A DNA stretch of 64,000 nucleotides from Thalassobius sp965218685 (GCF_965218685.1 NZ_OZ244657.1:2604001-2668000), one strand, 5' to 3'. Numbered from the stretch's first letter, positions 46,110 to 55,534 are shown. The notes: generated from the sequence alone by a model not told the origin. Program-made: numbers and translations.

Positions 46110-46901
46110 ATGACGGAATTTTCCGCAATTGTGTTCACTGATCTGGATGGCACGCTTCTGGATCACCACAGCTATGACTATACACCGGCCCTGCCCGCGC
46201 TGAACGCCCTGGCGCAGCGCGGAATTCCGGTGATACTAGCCAGCTCGAAAACTGCGGCCGAGATTGCTCCGCTGCGCAAGGAATTAAACCTGTCGGCCCA
46301 CCCCGCGATTGTCGAAAACGGCGCCGGGCTGCTGCCTGCGGGGGCCAGCTCTGCCGGGGATAACAGCGCTTATCTGGACCTGCGCGCCGCGCTGGATCAG
46401 GTTCCAAGTGCGCTGCGCGGGCTTTACATCGGGTTTGGCGACATGACCGCCCGGGACGTTGCCGATCACACCGGCCTGCCCCTGCCCCAGGCTGAACTGG
46501 CAAAGACCCGAAACTATTCCGAGCCCGGCATCTGGACCGGCACGCCCGAACAGCAGACCGAATTTCAGAACGCGCTAACCGCGCTTGGTGTCAGCTGCAG
46601 GTTCGGAGGCCGCTATCTGACCCTTAGCTTCGGACGCACCAAGGCCGACCAGATGGAGGCGATCCGTGCTATGTACGGCGCCACAACCATGATCGCCCTT
46701 GGCGATGCGCCCAATGATGTTGAGATGCTTGAGGCCGCTGACCACCCGATCCTGATCACCAATGCACAGGCCAAGCCCCTGACCGTCCCCGGGACGCTTG
46801 CGCCGCGCCTGACCCGAAGCACTCTGCCCGGTCCCTCCGGCTGGAACGAAACCATCAGCGCCCTTCTGGCTGCGCTGCCCAACGACCCAAAAGGAGCCTG
46901 A
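46110..46901 (+). CDS. HAD-IIB phosphatase, glycosyl-3-phosphoglycerate phosphatase type
   Basis: A 263-residue HAD phosphatase. Motif I is FTDLDGTLLD with D11 and D13; motif II is LASSKTAAE; the later lysine is in FGRTKADQM and motif III/IV is ALGDAPNDVEML. The overall pattern, including AIVENGAGLL, is that of mannosyl-3-phosphoglycerate phosphatase (MPGP) and related enzymes. It would remove phosphate from the product of the adjacent synthase to give a neutral or acidic compatible solute. The synthase gene starts three bases after its stop, which makes the pathway assignment firm; the sugar (glucose or mannose) is settled only by context. Confidence 0.85.
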   Translation: MTEFSAIVFTDLDGTLLDHHSYDYTPALPALNALAQRGIPVILASSKTAAEIAPLRKELNLSAHPAIVENGAGLLPAGASSAGDNSAYLDLRAALDQVPSALRGLYIGFGDMTARDVADHTGLPLPQAELAKTRNYSEPGIWTGTPEQQTEFQNALTALGVSCRFGGRYLTLSFGRTKADQMEAIRAMYGATTMIALGDAPNDVEMLEAADHPILITNAQAKPLTVPGTLAPRLTRSTLPGPSGWNETISALLAALPNDPKGA

Positions 46902-46904
46902 CAC

Positions 46905-48125
46905 GTGGCTGACTTTCACCAGAACGGCAATATCGCCACCCTTCATAACCTGCGCGCCAATGACAGCGCCGCCCTGACCCGCGAACTGGAAAACTTCGCG
47001 GCCACGCGCAAGATCTCGTTGATCCTGCCCTCGTTGTTTTCCGAGCTTGAAGGCGACGCTTTGCCCAAGATCCTGGATCAGCTGGCTCAGGTTCCTTACC
47101 TGCACCGCATTATCATCGGTCTGGACCGCGCTGACAAAGATCAGTTCCGCTATGCCAAGGAGTTTTTCTCGAGACTGCCGCAGAACCATATCGTGATCTG
47201 GAACGACAGCCCGCGGATGAAAGCAATAGATGACCGGCTGGCAGAGCTTGGGCTTGGCCCATGCGAGCCCGGAAAGGGCAAGAACGTGTGGTCCTGCCTG
47301 GGGTATCTGATGGCCTGTCAGGACAGCTCGGTCGTGGCGATCCATGACTGTGATATCGTCACCTATGACAAGGACATGCTGGCCCGGCTGGTCTATCCCG
47401 TTGCCAACCCCAACTTTCCCTACCAGGTTTCCAAAGGGTTCTATGCCCGCGTGGGCGCTGGCAAGATCAACGGGCGCGTCAGCCGTATGCTGGTCTCGCC
47501 CAGTTTGATCGCGCTGAAACGGGTGATCGGCGATCGCGATTATATCGATTTCCTGCGATCCTTCCGCTATCCGCTGTCGGGCGAGTTTGCCATGCGCACC
47601 TCGATCCTGCCGGATCTGCGGATGCCATCGGATTGGGGACTTGAGATTGGCCTTCTATCCGAAGCATGGCGCAACCTGGCGCGCAAATCGGTCTGCCAGG
47701 TCGAAATCGCGGACCATTACGACCACAAGCACCAGGACCTAAGCCCCGACGACCAGACCACCGGGCTGAGCCGCATGTCTATCGACATCTGCAAGTCCAT
47801 GTTCCGCAAGCTGGCCACCGACGGCACCGTGTTCACCGAGGAAACCTTCCGCACGCTCAAGGCCACCTATTACCGCACCGCGCTTGACCTGCTGGAAGAT
47901 TACTATCACGACGCCCAGATGAACGGGCTGAACGTGGACCGTCACGCAGAAGAGCGCAGCGTGGAAATGTTCGCTGAAAACATCGTCGAGGCAGGCCGCG
48001 TGTATCTGGAAAACCCGGCCGAGACGCCCTTTATCCCCACCTGGGCGCGGGTCAATGCGGCCGATCCCGATTTGATGCGCGATCGCAAGCTGGCCGCCGA
48101 AGCAGACTTTGCCGAGTTCACCTAA
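46905..48125 (+). CDS. Glucosyl-3-phosphoglycerate synthase-like glycosyltransferase (GT81 type)
   Basis: A 406-residue retaining glycosyltransferase starting at GTG 46905, nine bases after AAGGAG. The nucleotide/metal motif is DCD in VVAIHDCDIVTYDKDML, and the N-terminal block ISLILPSLFSELEGDALPKILDQL resembles GpgS proteins. GpgS couples an NDP-glucose to 3-phosphoglycerate. Placing it with an MPGP-type phosphatase upstream and a glycosyl-phosphorylase downstream supports a glucosylglycerate pathway. The name rests on my recognition of the family and context; the mannosyl alternative is not excluded. Confidence 0.75.
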   Translation: MADFHQNGNIATLHNLRANDSAALTRELENFAATRKISLILPSLFSELEGDALPKILDQLAQVPYLHRIIIGLDRADKDQFRYAKEFFSRLPQNHIVIWNDSPRMKAIDDRLAELGLGPCEPGKGKNVWSCLGYLMACQDSSVVAIHDCDIVTYDKDMLARLVYPVANPNFPYQVSKGFYARVGAGKINGRVSRMLVSPSLIALKRVIGDRDYIDFLRSFRYPLSGEFAMRTSILPDLRMPSDWGLEIGLLSEAWRNLARKSVCQVEIADHYDHKHQDLSPDDQTTGLSRMSIDICKSMFRKLATDGTVFTEETFRTLKATYYRTALDLLEDYYHDAQMNGLNVDRHAEERSVEMFAENIVEAGRVYLENPAETPFIPTWARVNAADPDLMRDRKLAAEADFAEFT

Positions 48126-48140
48126 GGGGCGACACGCCCC

Positions 48141-49886
48141 CTAGATTCTGTTTGAAATCCAACGGCTTTGGTACGGTGCGAAGGTAATTTCGCTGCCAGC
48201 CGGGTCGATATGCTCGCCGCTCAGCAGATCCACCCATTCCTCGCCATCGATCAGGTTGATCGACTGAGGCGTGATAGTCAGCGCGTCATCGCTGACATTG
48301 TGTAGCGCAAAAACCGACTGGTCCCGTTCCAGGCTTTGACGCCAAAGGCCAAACAGGCGGTTATCAATCTGCAAGGTGAACTGAGTGGCATTGGGGTGAA
48401 ACGCAGGTTGTTTGCGCCGCACCGACATGCGCCGAAGCAGCTCGTTCATCACGCGGGACTGAACGGTTTCCGGATCGGACAGACGCGTGTTCAGCTCGCC
48501 ATAGTCCCAGCGGTGACGGTTGATCGCGCGGTTGTGGCCTGACTTCTCTACCCCTTCGTGGTCATTCGGCGTGCCCAATAGCGCATGGATATAGAAAGCC
48601 GGAATGCCCTCCAGCGCCATGATCAGGGTCTGACTGGTCATGAAACGGTCGAATTGCCAATGATCGGGCCCGTCGAAAGTGCCCTTCATGGCCTCGTACC
48701 AGGTGATGTTCAGCTCATACGGGGCCTCGCCCCCACCCGGAAGCGCGCGCATGCTGACCTCGCCGCCGAAATCGCGGACCATCCCGATGACCTGATCCAC
48801 CTCGGCACTGGTCAGCAGCCCCTCGGCGGGGCGCATGCCGATCCCGTCATGGCTGGCGGTGAAGTTCAGGTAGGCACAGCCCATCTGCGCCGGCGGCATC
48901 GAGCCCTGCCAGCGGTTCAGATACCGGGCCGTCCCCGCCATCATCGCGTGCAAGACCAAGGGTGGCAGCGAGAAATTATAAACCGCGTGCGCCTCGTTCC
49001 GGTTGCCGAAATAGGACAGGTTTTCGGCCTTGGGCACGTTGGTTTCGGTCAGCAGGATCACCGGCTCCAGCGCATAGTCGGCCAGCAAGCGCATCAAGCG
49101 TACGATCGCGTGGGTTTGTGGCAGGTGGATCGAGCTTGTGCCGATTTCCTTCCACAAGAAGGCCACCGCATCCAGGCGAATGATCCGTACACCCATGTCG
49201 ATATGCAGACGCATCACACGCAAGAATTCCAGCAGTACCTCGGGGTTGCGGAAATCCAGATCGACCTGATCATGGCTGAACGTACACCAAACATGACGCG
49301 GGCCGTTCACCGTTTCCACCTCGCGCAACAAGGGATGCGTGCGGGGCCGAACGACGCTGCTCAGATCATCCGAAGGGTCAGCCTCGAAAAAGAATTTATG
49401 ATAAGGTTCATGGCCTTGCAGGTAAGCGTTAAACCACATGGACTGGCTGGAGACATGGTTCAGCACAAGGTCCGACATCAACTTGAACTCGGATCCGATG
49501 CGGCTGATATCGGCCCAGTCGCCCAGCACCGGGTTCACCGCGCGATAGTCCGTCACGGCAAAGCCGTCGTCCGAGGTATAGGGAAAGAACGGCAGGATAT
49601 GTACGCCGTCAATCACGCCCTTCAGGTGCCGTTCCAGAAAATCATGCAGCAGGTCCAGCGGTTTGTGCTGCCCATCCACGATCGAATTGCCATAGGTGAT
49701 CAGCAGGGAATCGCGCTCGGACCACTGATTGTTACCCGGAACGCGTCCACGTTTGCGGCGATGGCTGCCCTCGGGCCAAAATGCCTCGATCACCTGGCTG
49801 GACAGGATCGCACTGTCCAAATCGGGATAGACTTGCTCGAGCAGGGCGGCAAGTTTGAGGCTGAAGGATTGATTTAAAGGGGCCAT
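48141..49886 (-). CDS. GH13_18 sugar phosphorylase, probably glucosylglycerate phosphorylase
   Basis: A 581-residue amylase-fold enzyme. The catalytic nucleophile is D239 (RIIRLDAVAF), the acid/base is E281 (LTETNVP) and the transition-state aspartate is D347 (TASHDGIG). The sequence is of the sucrose phosphorylase subfamily, but about 70-80 residues longer than sucrose phosphorylase, as in glucosylglycerate phosphorylases such as E. coli YcjM. With phosphate it would yield glucose 1-phosphate and glycerate. It is convergent with, not part of, the synthesis operon, so breakdown can be controlled separately. Donor specificity is inferred from context. Confidence 0.82.
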   Translation of the reverse strand: MAPLNQSFSLKLAALLEQVYPDLDSAILSSQVIEAFWPEGSHRRKRGRVPGNNQWSERDSLLITYGNSIVDGQHKPLDLLHDFLERHLKGVIDGVHILPFFPYTSDDGFAVTDYRAVNPVLGDWADISRIGSEFKLMSDLVLNHVSSQSMWFNAYLQGHEPYHKFFFEADPSDDLSSVVRPRTHPLLREVETVNGPRHVWCTFSHDQVDLDFRNPEVLLEFLRVMRLHIDMGVRIIRLDAVAFLWKEIGTSSIHLPQTHAIVRLMRLLADYALEPVILLTETNVPKAENLSYFGNRNEAHAVYNFSLPPLVLHAMMAGTARYLNRWQGSMPPAQMGCAYLNFTASHDGIGMRPAEGLLTSAEVDQVIGMVRDFGGEVSMRALPGGGEAPYELNITWYEAMKGTFDGPDHWQFDRFMTSQTLIMALEGIPAFYIHALLGTPNDHEGVEKSGHNRAINRHRWDYGELNTRLSDPETVQSRVMNELLRRMSVRRKQPAFHPNATQFTLQIDNRLFGLWRQSLERDQSVFALHNVSDDALTITPQSINLIDGEEWVDLLSGEHIDPAGSEITFAPYQSRWISNRI

Positions 49887-50089
49887 TTCAATGTCTTACT
49901 ACTTTTTTCCTGTTGTGCCCGCATTTGGGCCAAAAGCGCAAGCAAAGCAGGCAATTGCACGGAAATCAGTCGCGCGCGCCGTCATCTCTGCTGAAAAACA
50001 CGGCACTCAGCCCCACGATCGTGCCAAGAGCAAAGACGACGGATATGGTCGCAAGTGTGCGTTCTTCATCAAAAAGAAAAAGGGGGGAA

Positions 50090-50164
50090 TGGTGGGTGAT
50101 AAGAGATTTGAACTCCTGACATCTTCGATGTGAACGAAGCGCTCTACCACTGAGCTAATCACCC
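50090..50164 (-). tRNA. tRNA-Val (CAC)
   Basis: 75 bases with encoded CCA. Acceptor GGGTGAT / ATCACCC, anticodon loop TTCACAT (anticodon CAC), discriminator A. It shares most of its body with tRNA-Val (TAC) at 45988. Confidence 0.95.
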
Positions 50165-50174
50165 GGTAGCGGCG

Positions 50175-50203
50175 TATTTAGAGAATCCGCTGTCAGAGTG
50201 CAA
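50175..50203 (-). promoter_or_regulatory. Promoter of tRNA-Val (CAC)
   Basis: TTGCAC (50198-50203) and TAAATA (50175-50180) on the minus strand are separated by 17 bp, about 10 bases from the tRNA 5' end. Confidence 0.65.
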
Positions 50204-50236
50204 GAGGGTTTTCCCCAGAATTTTCCAACGCTTTCA

Positions 50237-50268
50237 GCAACAAAAAAGGCGCCCCGCAGGGCGCCTTT
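50237..50268 (-). terminator. Terminator of lon
   Basis: A perfect 10-pair stem AAAGGCGCCC / GGGCGCCTTT with a four-base loop (50245-50268) is followed on the minus strand by TTTGTTGC, 20 bases after the lon stop. Confidence 0.85.
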
Positions 50269-50288
50269 GGCTTTGTTTTCACCCAAGG

Positions 50289-52694
50289 TTAGTGGGCCAC
50301 GGCCCCTGCCCCCGGTTTCTGAGCCAGAGCCGCTGCGGCAGCGGCCTCTTCGGCCTCTTCATCCCAGTCGATGGCTGTCGGTTCTTCGACCAGCGCCAGT
50401 TTCAGCACTTCGCTGACATGGGTTACGGGAATGATCTTCAGCCCTTCCTTCACGTTGTCCGGAATCTCGGCCAGGTCTTTCTCGTTTTCCTCGGGGATGA
50501 GGACGGTCTTAATGCCCCCGCGCAAGGCGGCCAACAGCTTTTCCTTCAGCCCGCCAATGGCCGAGGCATTGCCGCGCAGCGTGACCTCGCCAGTCATGGC
50601 GATGTCTTTGCGCACCGGAATGCCCGTCAGGACCGAGACAATGCCGGTGACCATGGCCAGACCAGCGCTTGGCCCGTCCTTGGGCGTCGCGCCATCGGGA
50701 ACGTGGACGTGGATGTCCATCTTGTCGAACTTGGGCGGTTTAACCCCGATTTGCGGCGCGATCGAGCGCACGTAGGAACTGGCCGCGTCGATGGATTCTT
50801 TCATCACGTCGCCCAGTTTCCCGGTGGTCTTCATCCGGCCCTTACCCGGCAGGCGAAGCGCTTCGATCTGCAGCAGGTCGCCCCCGACCGAGGTATAGGC
50901 CAGCCCGGTGACAACACCCACCTGGTCCTCTTTTTCGGCCAAACCATAGCGGAACTTCTTCACGCCCAGGAATTCGTCCAGGTTTTCAGGCGTCACCTTG
51001 ATGGACTTCGCCTCGCCCTTGACGATCTGGGTCACGGCTTTCCGCGCCAGCTTGCCGATCTCGCGTTCCAGGTTCCGTACGCCCGCCTCGCGGGTGTAGC
51101 GGCGGATCATCTCGTCCAGCGCGTCGTCGGTGATCTCGAACTCGCCCTTGCGCAGCCCGTGGTTCTTGACCTGCTTGGCCACCAGATGCTGTTTCGCGAT
51201 CTCGCGTTTTTCATCCTCGGTGTAGCCGGCCAGCGAAATGATCTCCATCCGGTCCAGCAGAGGACCTGGCATGTTGTACGAGTTCGCCGTGGTCAGGAAC
51301 ATCACGTTGGACAGGTCATATTCGACCTCCAGGTAGTGATCCACGAAAGTGCCGTTCTGTTCAGGGTCCAGTACCTCCAGCATCGCCGAGGCAGGATCGC
51401 CCCGGAAATCCTGGCCCATCTTGTCGATCTCATCGAGCAGGATCAGCGGGTTGGTGGTTTTCGCCTTTTTCAGCGCCTGGATGATCTTACCGGGCATCGA
51501 GCCAATATACGTCCGGCGGTGACCGCGGATTTCGCTTTCGTCACGCACCCCGCCCAAAGAGATACGAATAAATTCGCGCCCCGTAGCCTTGGCAACGGAT
51601 TTGCCCAGCGAGGTTTTACCAACGCCCGGCGGGCCAACCAAACACAGGATCGGGCCCTTCAGCTTGGCCGAACGCTGCTGAACCGCCAGATATTCGACGA
51701 TCCGTTCCTTGACCTTTTCCAGGCCATAGTGATCCGCATCCAACACCTCTTGGGCCTTGTTCAGGTTCTTTTTCACGCGGGATTTAGTGCCCCACGGAAT
51801 GCCCAGCAGCCAATCCAGATAGTTTCGCACGACGGTCGCCTCGGCGCTCATCGGGCTCATATTTTTCAGCTTTTTCAGCTCGCCATCGGCCTTTTCCTTG
51901 GCCTCTTTCGACAGCTTCGCGGCGGCGATTTTCTCTTCCAGCTCGGCAATTTCGTTGCTGCCATCCTCGCCATCGCCCAGCTCCTTCTGAATGGCCTTCA
52001 TCTGCTCATTCAGATAATATTCGCGCTGGGTGCGCTCCATCTGCGATTTCACGCGAGTCTTGATCTTTTTCTCGACCTGCAGAACGGACATTTCGCCCTG
52101 CATCAGGCCGTAAACCTTCTCCAGCCGCTCGCTGACGGTCAGGGTCTCAAGCAGGTCCTGTTTTTCGGCCACTTCAATGCCCAGATGCCCCGAGACCAGA
52201 TCGGCCAGCTTGTCAGCTTCGGTGCTTTCCGAGACAGCGACCAGCGCCTCATCGGGGATGTTTTTCTTGACCTTGGCGTAACGCTCGAACTCGGTCGCGA
52301 CGGTGCGCAACAGGGCCGAGATCGCCTCGGGATCACCCTCGGCTTCGGGCAGCAGCTCGGCGCTGGCCTCGAAGAAAGAGTCGTTCTCGATGAATTCAGT
52401 GATCTGCACGCGCGCCTGGCCTTCGACCAGCACCTTGACCGTGCCATCAGGCAGTTTCAGCAGCTGCAGCACATTGGCCAACACGCCGGTGCGATAAATC
52501 CCGTCCTCGGTCGGGTCATCCACTGCGGGGTCGATCTGGCTGGACAGCAGGATCTGCTTGTCATCCTGCATCACCTCTTCCAAAGCCCGCACGGATTTAT
52601 CTCGCCCGACGAACAGCGGCACGATCATATGCGGGAACACGACGATGTCGCGCAGCGGAAGCACGGGATAGGATGCGTTGAGTTGCTCTTGCAT
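50289..52694 (-). CDS. lon: Lon protease (ATP-dependent)
   Basis: An 801-residue LonA. The N-terminal substrate-binding domain (from YPVLPLRDIVVFPHMIVPLFVGR) is followed by the AAA+ module with Walker A GPPGVGKTSLGKS and Walker B LILLDEIDKM, then the Ser-Lys protease domain (PDGATPKDGPSAGLAM with the catalytic serine, and the lysine in GLKEKLLAALRGGI). The start at 52694 follows AAGGAAAACGC and matches the family N terminus. It degrades misfolded and short-lived regulatory proteins. A sigma32-like promoter about 80 bp upstream suggests heat-shock control. Confidence 0.95.
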   Translation of the reverse strand: MQEQLNASYPVLPLRDIVVFPHMIVPLFVGRDKSVRALEEVMQDDKQILLSSQIDPAVDDPTEDGIYRTGVLANVLQLLKLPDGTVKVLVEGQARVQITEFIENDSFFEASAELLPEAEGDPEAISALLRTVATEFERYAKVKKNIPDEALVAVSESTEADKLADLVSGHLGIEVAEKQDLLETLTVSERLEKVYGLMQGEMSVLQVEKKIKTRVKSQMERTQREYYLNEQMKAIQKELGDGEDGSNEIAELEEKIAAAKLSKEAKEKADGELKKLKNMSPMSAEATVVRNYLDWLLGIPWGTKSRVKKNLNKAQEVLDADHYGLEKVKERIVEYLAVQQRSAKLKGPILCLVGPPGVGKTSLGKSVAKATGREFIRISLGGVRDESEIRGHRRTYIGSMPGKIIQALKKAKTTNPLILLDEIDKMGQDFRGDPASAMLEVLDPEQNGTFVDHYLEVEYDLSNVMFLTTANSYNMPGPLLDRMEIISLAGYTEDEKREIAKQHLVAKQVKNHGLRKGEFEITDDALDEMIRRYTREAGVRNLEREIGKLARKAVTQIVKGEAKSIKVTPENLDEFLGVKKFRYGLAEKEDQVGVVTGLAYTSVGGDLLQIEALRLPGKGRMKTTGKLGDVMKESIDAASSYVRSIAPQIGVKPPKFDKMDIHVHVPDGATPKDGPSAGLAMVTGIVSVLTGIPVRKDIAMTGEVTLRGNASAIGGLKEKLLAALRGGIKTVLIPEENEKDLAEIPDNVKEGLKIIPVTHVSEVLKLALVEEPTAIDWDEEAEEAAAAAALAQKPGAGAVAH

Positions 52695-53022
52695 GCGTTT
52701 TCCTTGTTCTTGGCAAGACGGCACTGGTCCCGATCATCGGCAACCGCGGCTGTCTCCGTTTCCTGATTGCTAATCTGGGGCCCGCGGCGCCGGATTTCAA
52801 CCATGTCACAGTTTCCTGACACCAGACTGCCCGCCACAAGAGACAGGTGCAAGCAGAGAACCGGAGTTTTGAGCAAGAAAGGGACCAAAGTCCGAGCGTA
52901 GAGCAAAACAAAACCACAATTGGCGCGCTCCACAGGCCTTACGACCACAAAATGTGGTAGTATTTCGTTTGGCGCGGCAAGTGGCGCGATGCGACAGAGA
53001 GCGTCACTTATCGGCTCAAAGC
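52695..53022. other. lon upstream region (328 bp)
   Basis: No protein gene seen. It carries the candidate heat-shock promoter of lon and, near 52944-52958, an ACCACA-AAA-TGTGGT inverted repeat of unknown meaning. Confidence 0.6.
52771..52802 (-). promoter_or_regulatory. Sigma32 (RpoH)-like promoter of lon
   Basis: On the minus strand TTGAA (52796-52800) and CCCCAGATTA (52771-52780) are separated by 15 bp. This is close to the RpoH consensus (CTTGAA, then CCCCATNTA), with a GT instead of CT before the -35 core. Confidence 0.5.
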
Positions 53023-54153
53023 TTACAGCCGCTCAATGTCCCCTTGGGCGCGCTGCGCGTGAAAATCTGCCTCCCAGTCGGCAAAGCGCCCTTCGGAAAT
53101 CGCCTCCCGCATCCCCTGCATGATTTCCTGGAAATAATGCAGGTTGTGCCAGGTCAACAGCATCCCCGAGATCATCTCGCCCGAGCGATACACGTGATGC
53201 AAATAAGCACGGCTATAGCTGCGGCAGGCCGGGCAGCTGCACGCCTCGTCCAGGGGGCGCGGATCATCCTGGTGCCGTGCGTTCTTGATGTTCACCACCC
53301 CGTGACGCGTCCACGCCTGCCCCGTACGCCCCGAGCGCGAGGGCAACACACAGTCCATCATGTCCACCCCGCGTTTTACCGCGCCTACGATGTCATCAGG
53401 TTTGCCGACGCCCATCAGGTACCGCGGCTTGTCCTTAGGCAAATACCCCGTGGCATAGTCCAGCACCCCGAACATGGCCTCCTGGCCCTCGCCCACGGCC
53501 AGCCCCCCGACCGCATAGCCATCAAAGCCAATGTCGACCAGCGCCTTGGCGCTTTCTTCGCGCAAATGCGGCGTCACTCCGCCCTGCATGATCCCGAACA
53601 GCGCGTGACCGGGCCGATCCCCAAAGGCATCGCGCGACCGCTGCGCCCACCGCATCGACAGACGCATGCTTTCGGCCACGCGTTTTTCATCAGCGGGCAG
53701 CGCGGGGCATTCGTCAAAGCACATCACGATGTCCGAACCCAGCAGCTTTTGAATTTCCATCGAGCGTTCGGGCGTCAGGAAATGCTTGGATCCGTCGATA
53801 TGAGATTTGAAGGTTACGCCGTCCTCGGTCAGTTTGCGCAGATCAGACAGGCTCATTACCTGGAACCCGCCGCTGTCCGTCAGGATTGGCTTGTCCCAGT
53901 TCATGAACTTGTGCAGCCCGCCAAGCCGGTCCACCCGCTCCGCCGTGGGGCGCAGCATCAGGTGATAGGTATTGCCCAACAGGATATCGGCGCCCGTGGC
54001 GGCCACGCTTTCGGGCAGCATCGCCTTTACGGTCGCAGCAGTCCCAACGGGCATAAAGGCGGGCGTGCGAATATCCCCACGCGTGGTACGGATCACACCG
54101 CGCCGCGCGGCGCCATCTGTTGCCTGAAGCTCGAACGAGAATTTCTCTGCCAT
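53023..54153 (-). CDS. tgt: Queuine tRNA-ribosyltransferase
   Basis: A 376-residue TGT that exchanges guanine 34 for preQ1 in tRNAs for Asp, Asn, His and Tyr. Motifs: PVGTAATVKAM, LTDSGGFQVMSL with an active-site Asp, the nucleophile in GVDMMDCVLPSRSGRTGQA, and the zinc site CSCPACRSYSRAYLHH. Length is normal. The two tRNA-Asp (GTC) genes in this window are among its expected substrates. Divergent from the enoyl-CoA hydratase-like gene. Confidence 0.95.
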   Translation of the reverse strand: MAEKFSFELQATDGAARRGVIRTTRGDIRTPAFMPVGTAATVKAMLPESVAATGADILLGNTYHLMLRPTAERVDRLGGLHKFMNWDKPILTDSGGFQVMSLSDLRKLTEDGVTFKSHIDGSKHFLTPERSMEIQKLLGSDIVMCFDECPALPADEKRVAESMRLSMRWAQRSRDAFGDRPGHALFGIMQGGVTPHLREESAKALVDIGFDGYAVGGLAVGEGQEAMFGVLDYATGYLPKDKPRYLMGVGKPDDIVGAVKRGVDMMDCVLPSRSGRTGQAWTRHGVVNIKNARHQDDPRPLDEACSCPACRSYSRAYLHHVYRSGEMISGMLLTWHNLHYFQEIMQGMREAISEGRFADWEADFHAQRAQGDIERL

Positions 54154-54259
54154 GCCGGACCCCTGTTTGCGGATTGCGCTTTATTTTCACGACCAGAGCA
54201 AAATGCCAAGCGTTGAAAACCCCGTCGCGCGTGACATAGTTGGCATCAAAGGAGACATG

Positions 54260-55018
54260 ATGACCATCAACCCGCTACAGACCAGCCTTGCTGACGGGGT
54301 GCTGACCCTGACCCTTGGCGCCGGTGTCGCCCATCCGCTGTCTCTGGCAATGATCCATGCTCTGCACGCGCAGATCCGCATGGCCGCTGAGGACGAGGCC
54401 GTCAAGGCGTTGATCATCCATGGCCCCGGCCACATCTTTTGCGCCGGGCACGACCTCAAGGAAATCGCGGCCCACCGCGGTGACGCCGATCAGGGTAAGG
54501 CCTATCTGACCCAACTTTTCACCGATTGTAGCGCGATGATGTTGGATTTGACCAACTGCCCCAAACCCTCGATTGCGAGGGTCGAAGGGATCGCGACTGC
54601 CGGCGGGTTGCAGCTGATGGCGGCCTGCGATCTGGCCTATGCCACGCCGGACGCGACCTTCTGCTTGCCAGGAGTGGTGAACGGAGGGTTCTGCACGACC
54701 CCTGCGGTGACCATCTCGCGGACGATTGCACGCAAACACCTGATGGAGCTGGCCCTGTCCGGCACCCCAATGTCGGCTGACTGGGCGCTTGGGGCCGGTC
54801 TGATCAACAAAATCGTACCCAAAGAAAAGATCCTTGCCGAAACGACCGAGTTCGCCCGCAAGGTCGCCTCGTACCACACACCGGCCATCGCTGCGGGCAA
54901 GCAAACGCTGTACCAGCACCTTGAGATGCCGCTGGAACAGGCCTATGCGTTGGCCACGAAAACCATGGTCGGGCACTTTCTGGACCCGCACCGTGCGGAA
55001 AAAGACAGTAACCGCTGA
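54260..55018 (+). CDS. Enoyl-CoA hydratase/isomerase-family protein
   Basis: A 252-residue crotonase-fold protein. The oxyanion-hole blocks are FCAGHDLKEIAAHRG and EGIATAGGLQLMAACDLAYA. The second catalytic glutamate of true hydratases is not evident: the region reads FCLPGVVNGGFCTTPAV, so activity may differ from hydration. It resembles ECHDC3-like proteins. The ATG at 54260 is preferred to the one at 54257, because the AAAGGAG site is then five rather than two bases away. It stands before the sufT-like gene, 94 bp apart. Confidence 0.82.
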   Translation: MTINPLQTSLADGVLTLTLGAGVAHPLSLAMIHALHAQIRMAAEDEAVKALIIHGPGHIFCAGHDLKEIAAHRGDADQGKAYLTQLFTDCSAMMLDLTNCPKPSIARVEGIATAGGLQLMAACDLAYATPDATFCLPGVVNGGFCTTPAVTISRTIARKHLMELALSGTPMSADWALGAGLINKIVPKEKILAETTEFARKVASYHTPAIAAGKQTLYQHLEMPLEQAYALATKTMVGHFLDPHRAEKDSNR

Positions 55019-55112
55019 GACTTGCCGCGGACGCGAAAACTTGGCAACCGGTGCTCTGGACGAATGGGGTAACATTCCCTATATCTTCGCTCAGGAAATA
55101 CAGGACAGGCCC

Positions 55113-55475
55113 ATGACCGATACCACTCAGCCCATGGAAGGCGCCCCGCTGATTGCGCCCTCGACCGTAGATCACCCGCTTTTTGACGCGGTCGTCGAAG
55201 GCTGTCGGTCGGTCTATGACCCTGAGATTCCGGTCAACATCTACGATTTGGGCCTGATCTATACCATCTCGATCAGCGAAGAGAACGACGTTCTGATCAT
55301 CATGACCCTGACCGCTCCGGGCTGTCCGGTTGCGGGGGATATGCCCGGTTGGATCGTCGATGCGGTCGAACCGATGGAAGGCGTGAAAACCGTCGATGTG
55401 CAGCTGACCTGGGATCCGCCCTGGGGCATGGAAATGATGAGCGACGAAGCCCGCCTTGAACTGGGCTTTATGTAA
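55113..55475 (+). CDS. sufT: SufT/MIP18-family Fe-S assembly protein
   Basis: A 120-residue DUF59 protein. Key features: SVYDPEIPVNIYDLGLIY and a cysteine in LTAPGCPVAGDMP, then WDPPWGMEMMSDEARLELGF, all typical of SufT. Such proteins help mature Fe-S proteins under demanding conditions. The next gene encodes an A-type Fe-S carrier 59 bp away, consistent with shared function. It is a stand-alone copy here, not part of a complete suf operon. Confidence 0.87.
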   Translation: MTDTTQPMEGAPLIAPSTVDHPLFDAVVEGCRSVYDPEIPVNIYDLGLIYTISISEENDVLIIMTLTAPGCPVAGDMPGWIVDAVEPMEGVKTVDVQLTWDPPWGMEMMSDEARLELGFM

Positions 55476-55534
55476 CCCCTTGAGATTTGCAGGGCCACGA
55501 TTAGATTCAGGTCCACGCAACGCAGGAAACACGC

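Noticed and set aside
50292..52766. An 824-codon open frame antisense to lon
   Set aside because: Long antisense frames are expected in high-GC genes; lon motifs are complete and the antisense product has no recognisable domain.
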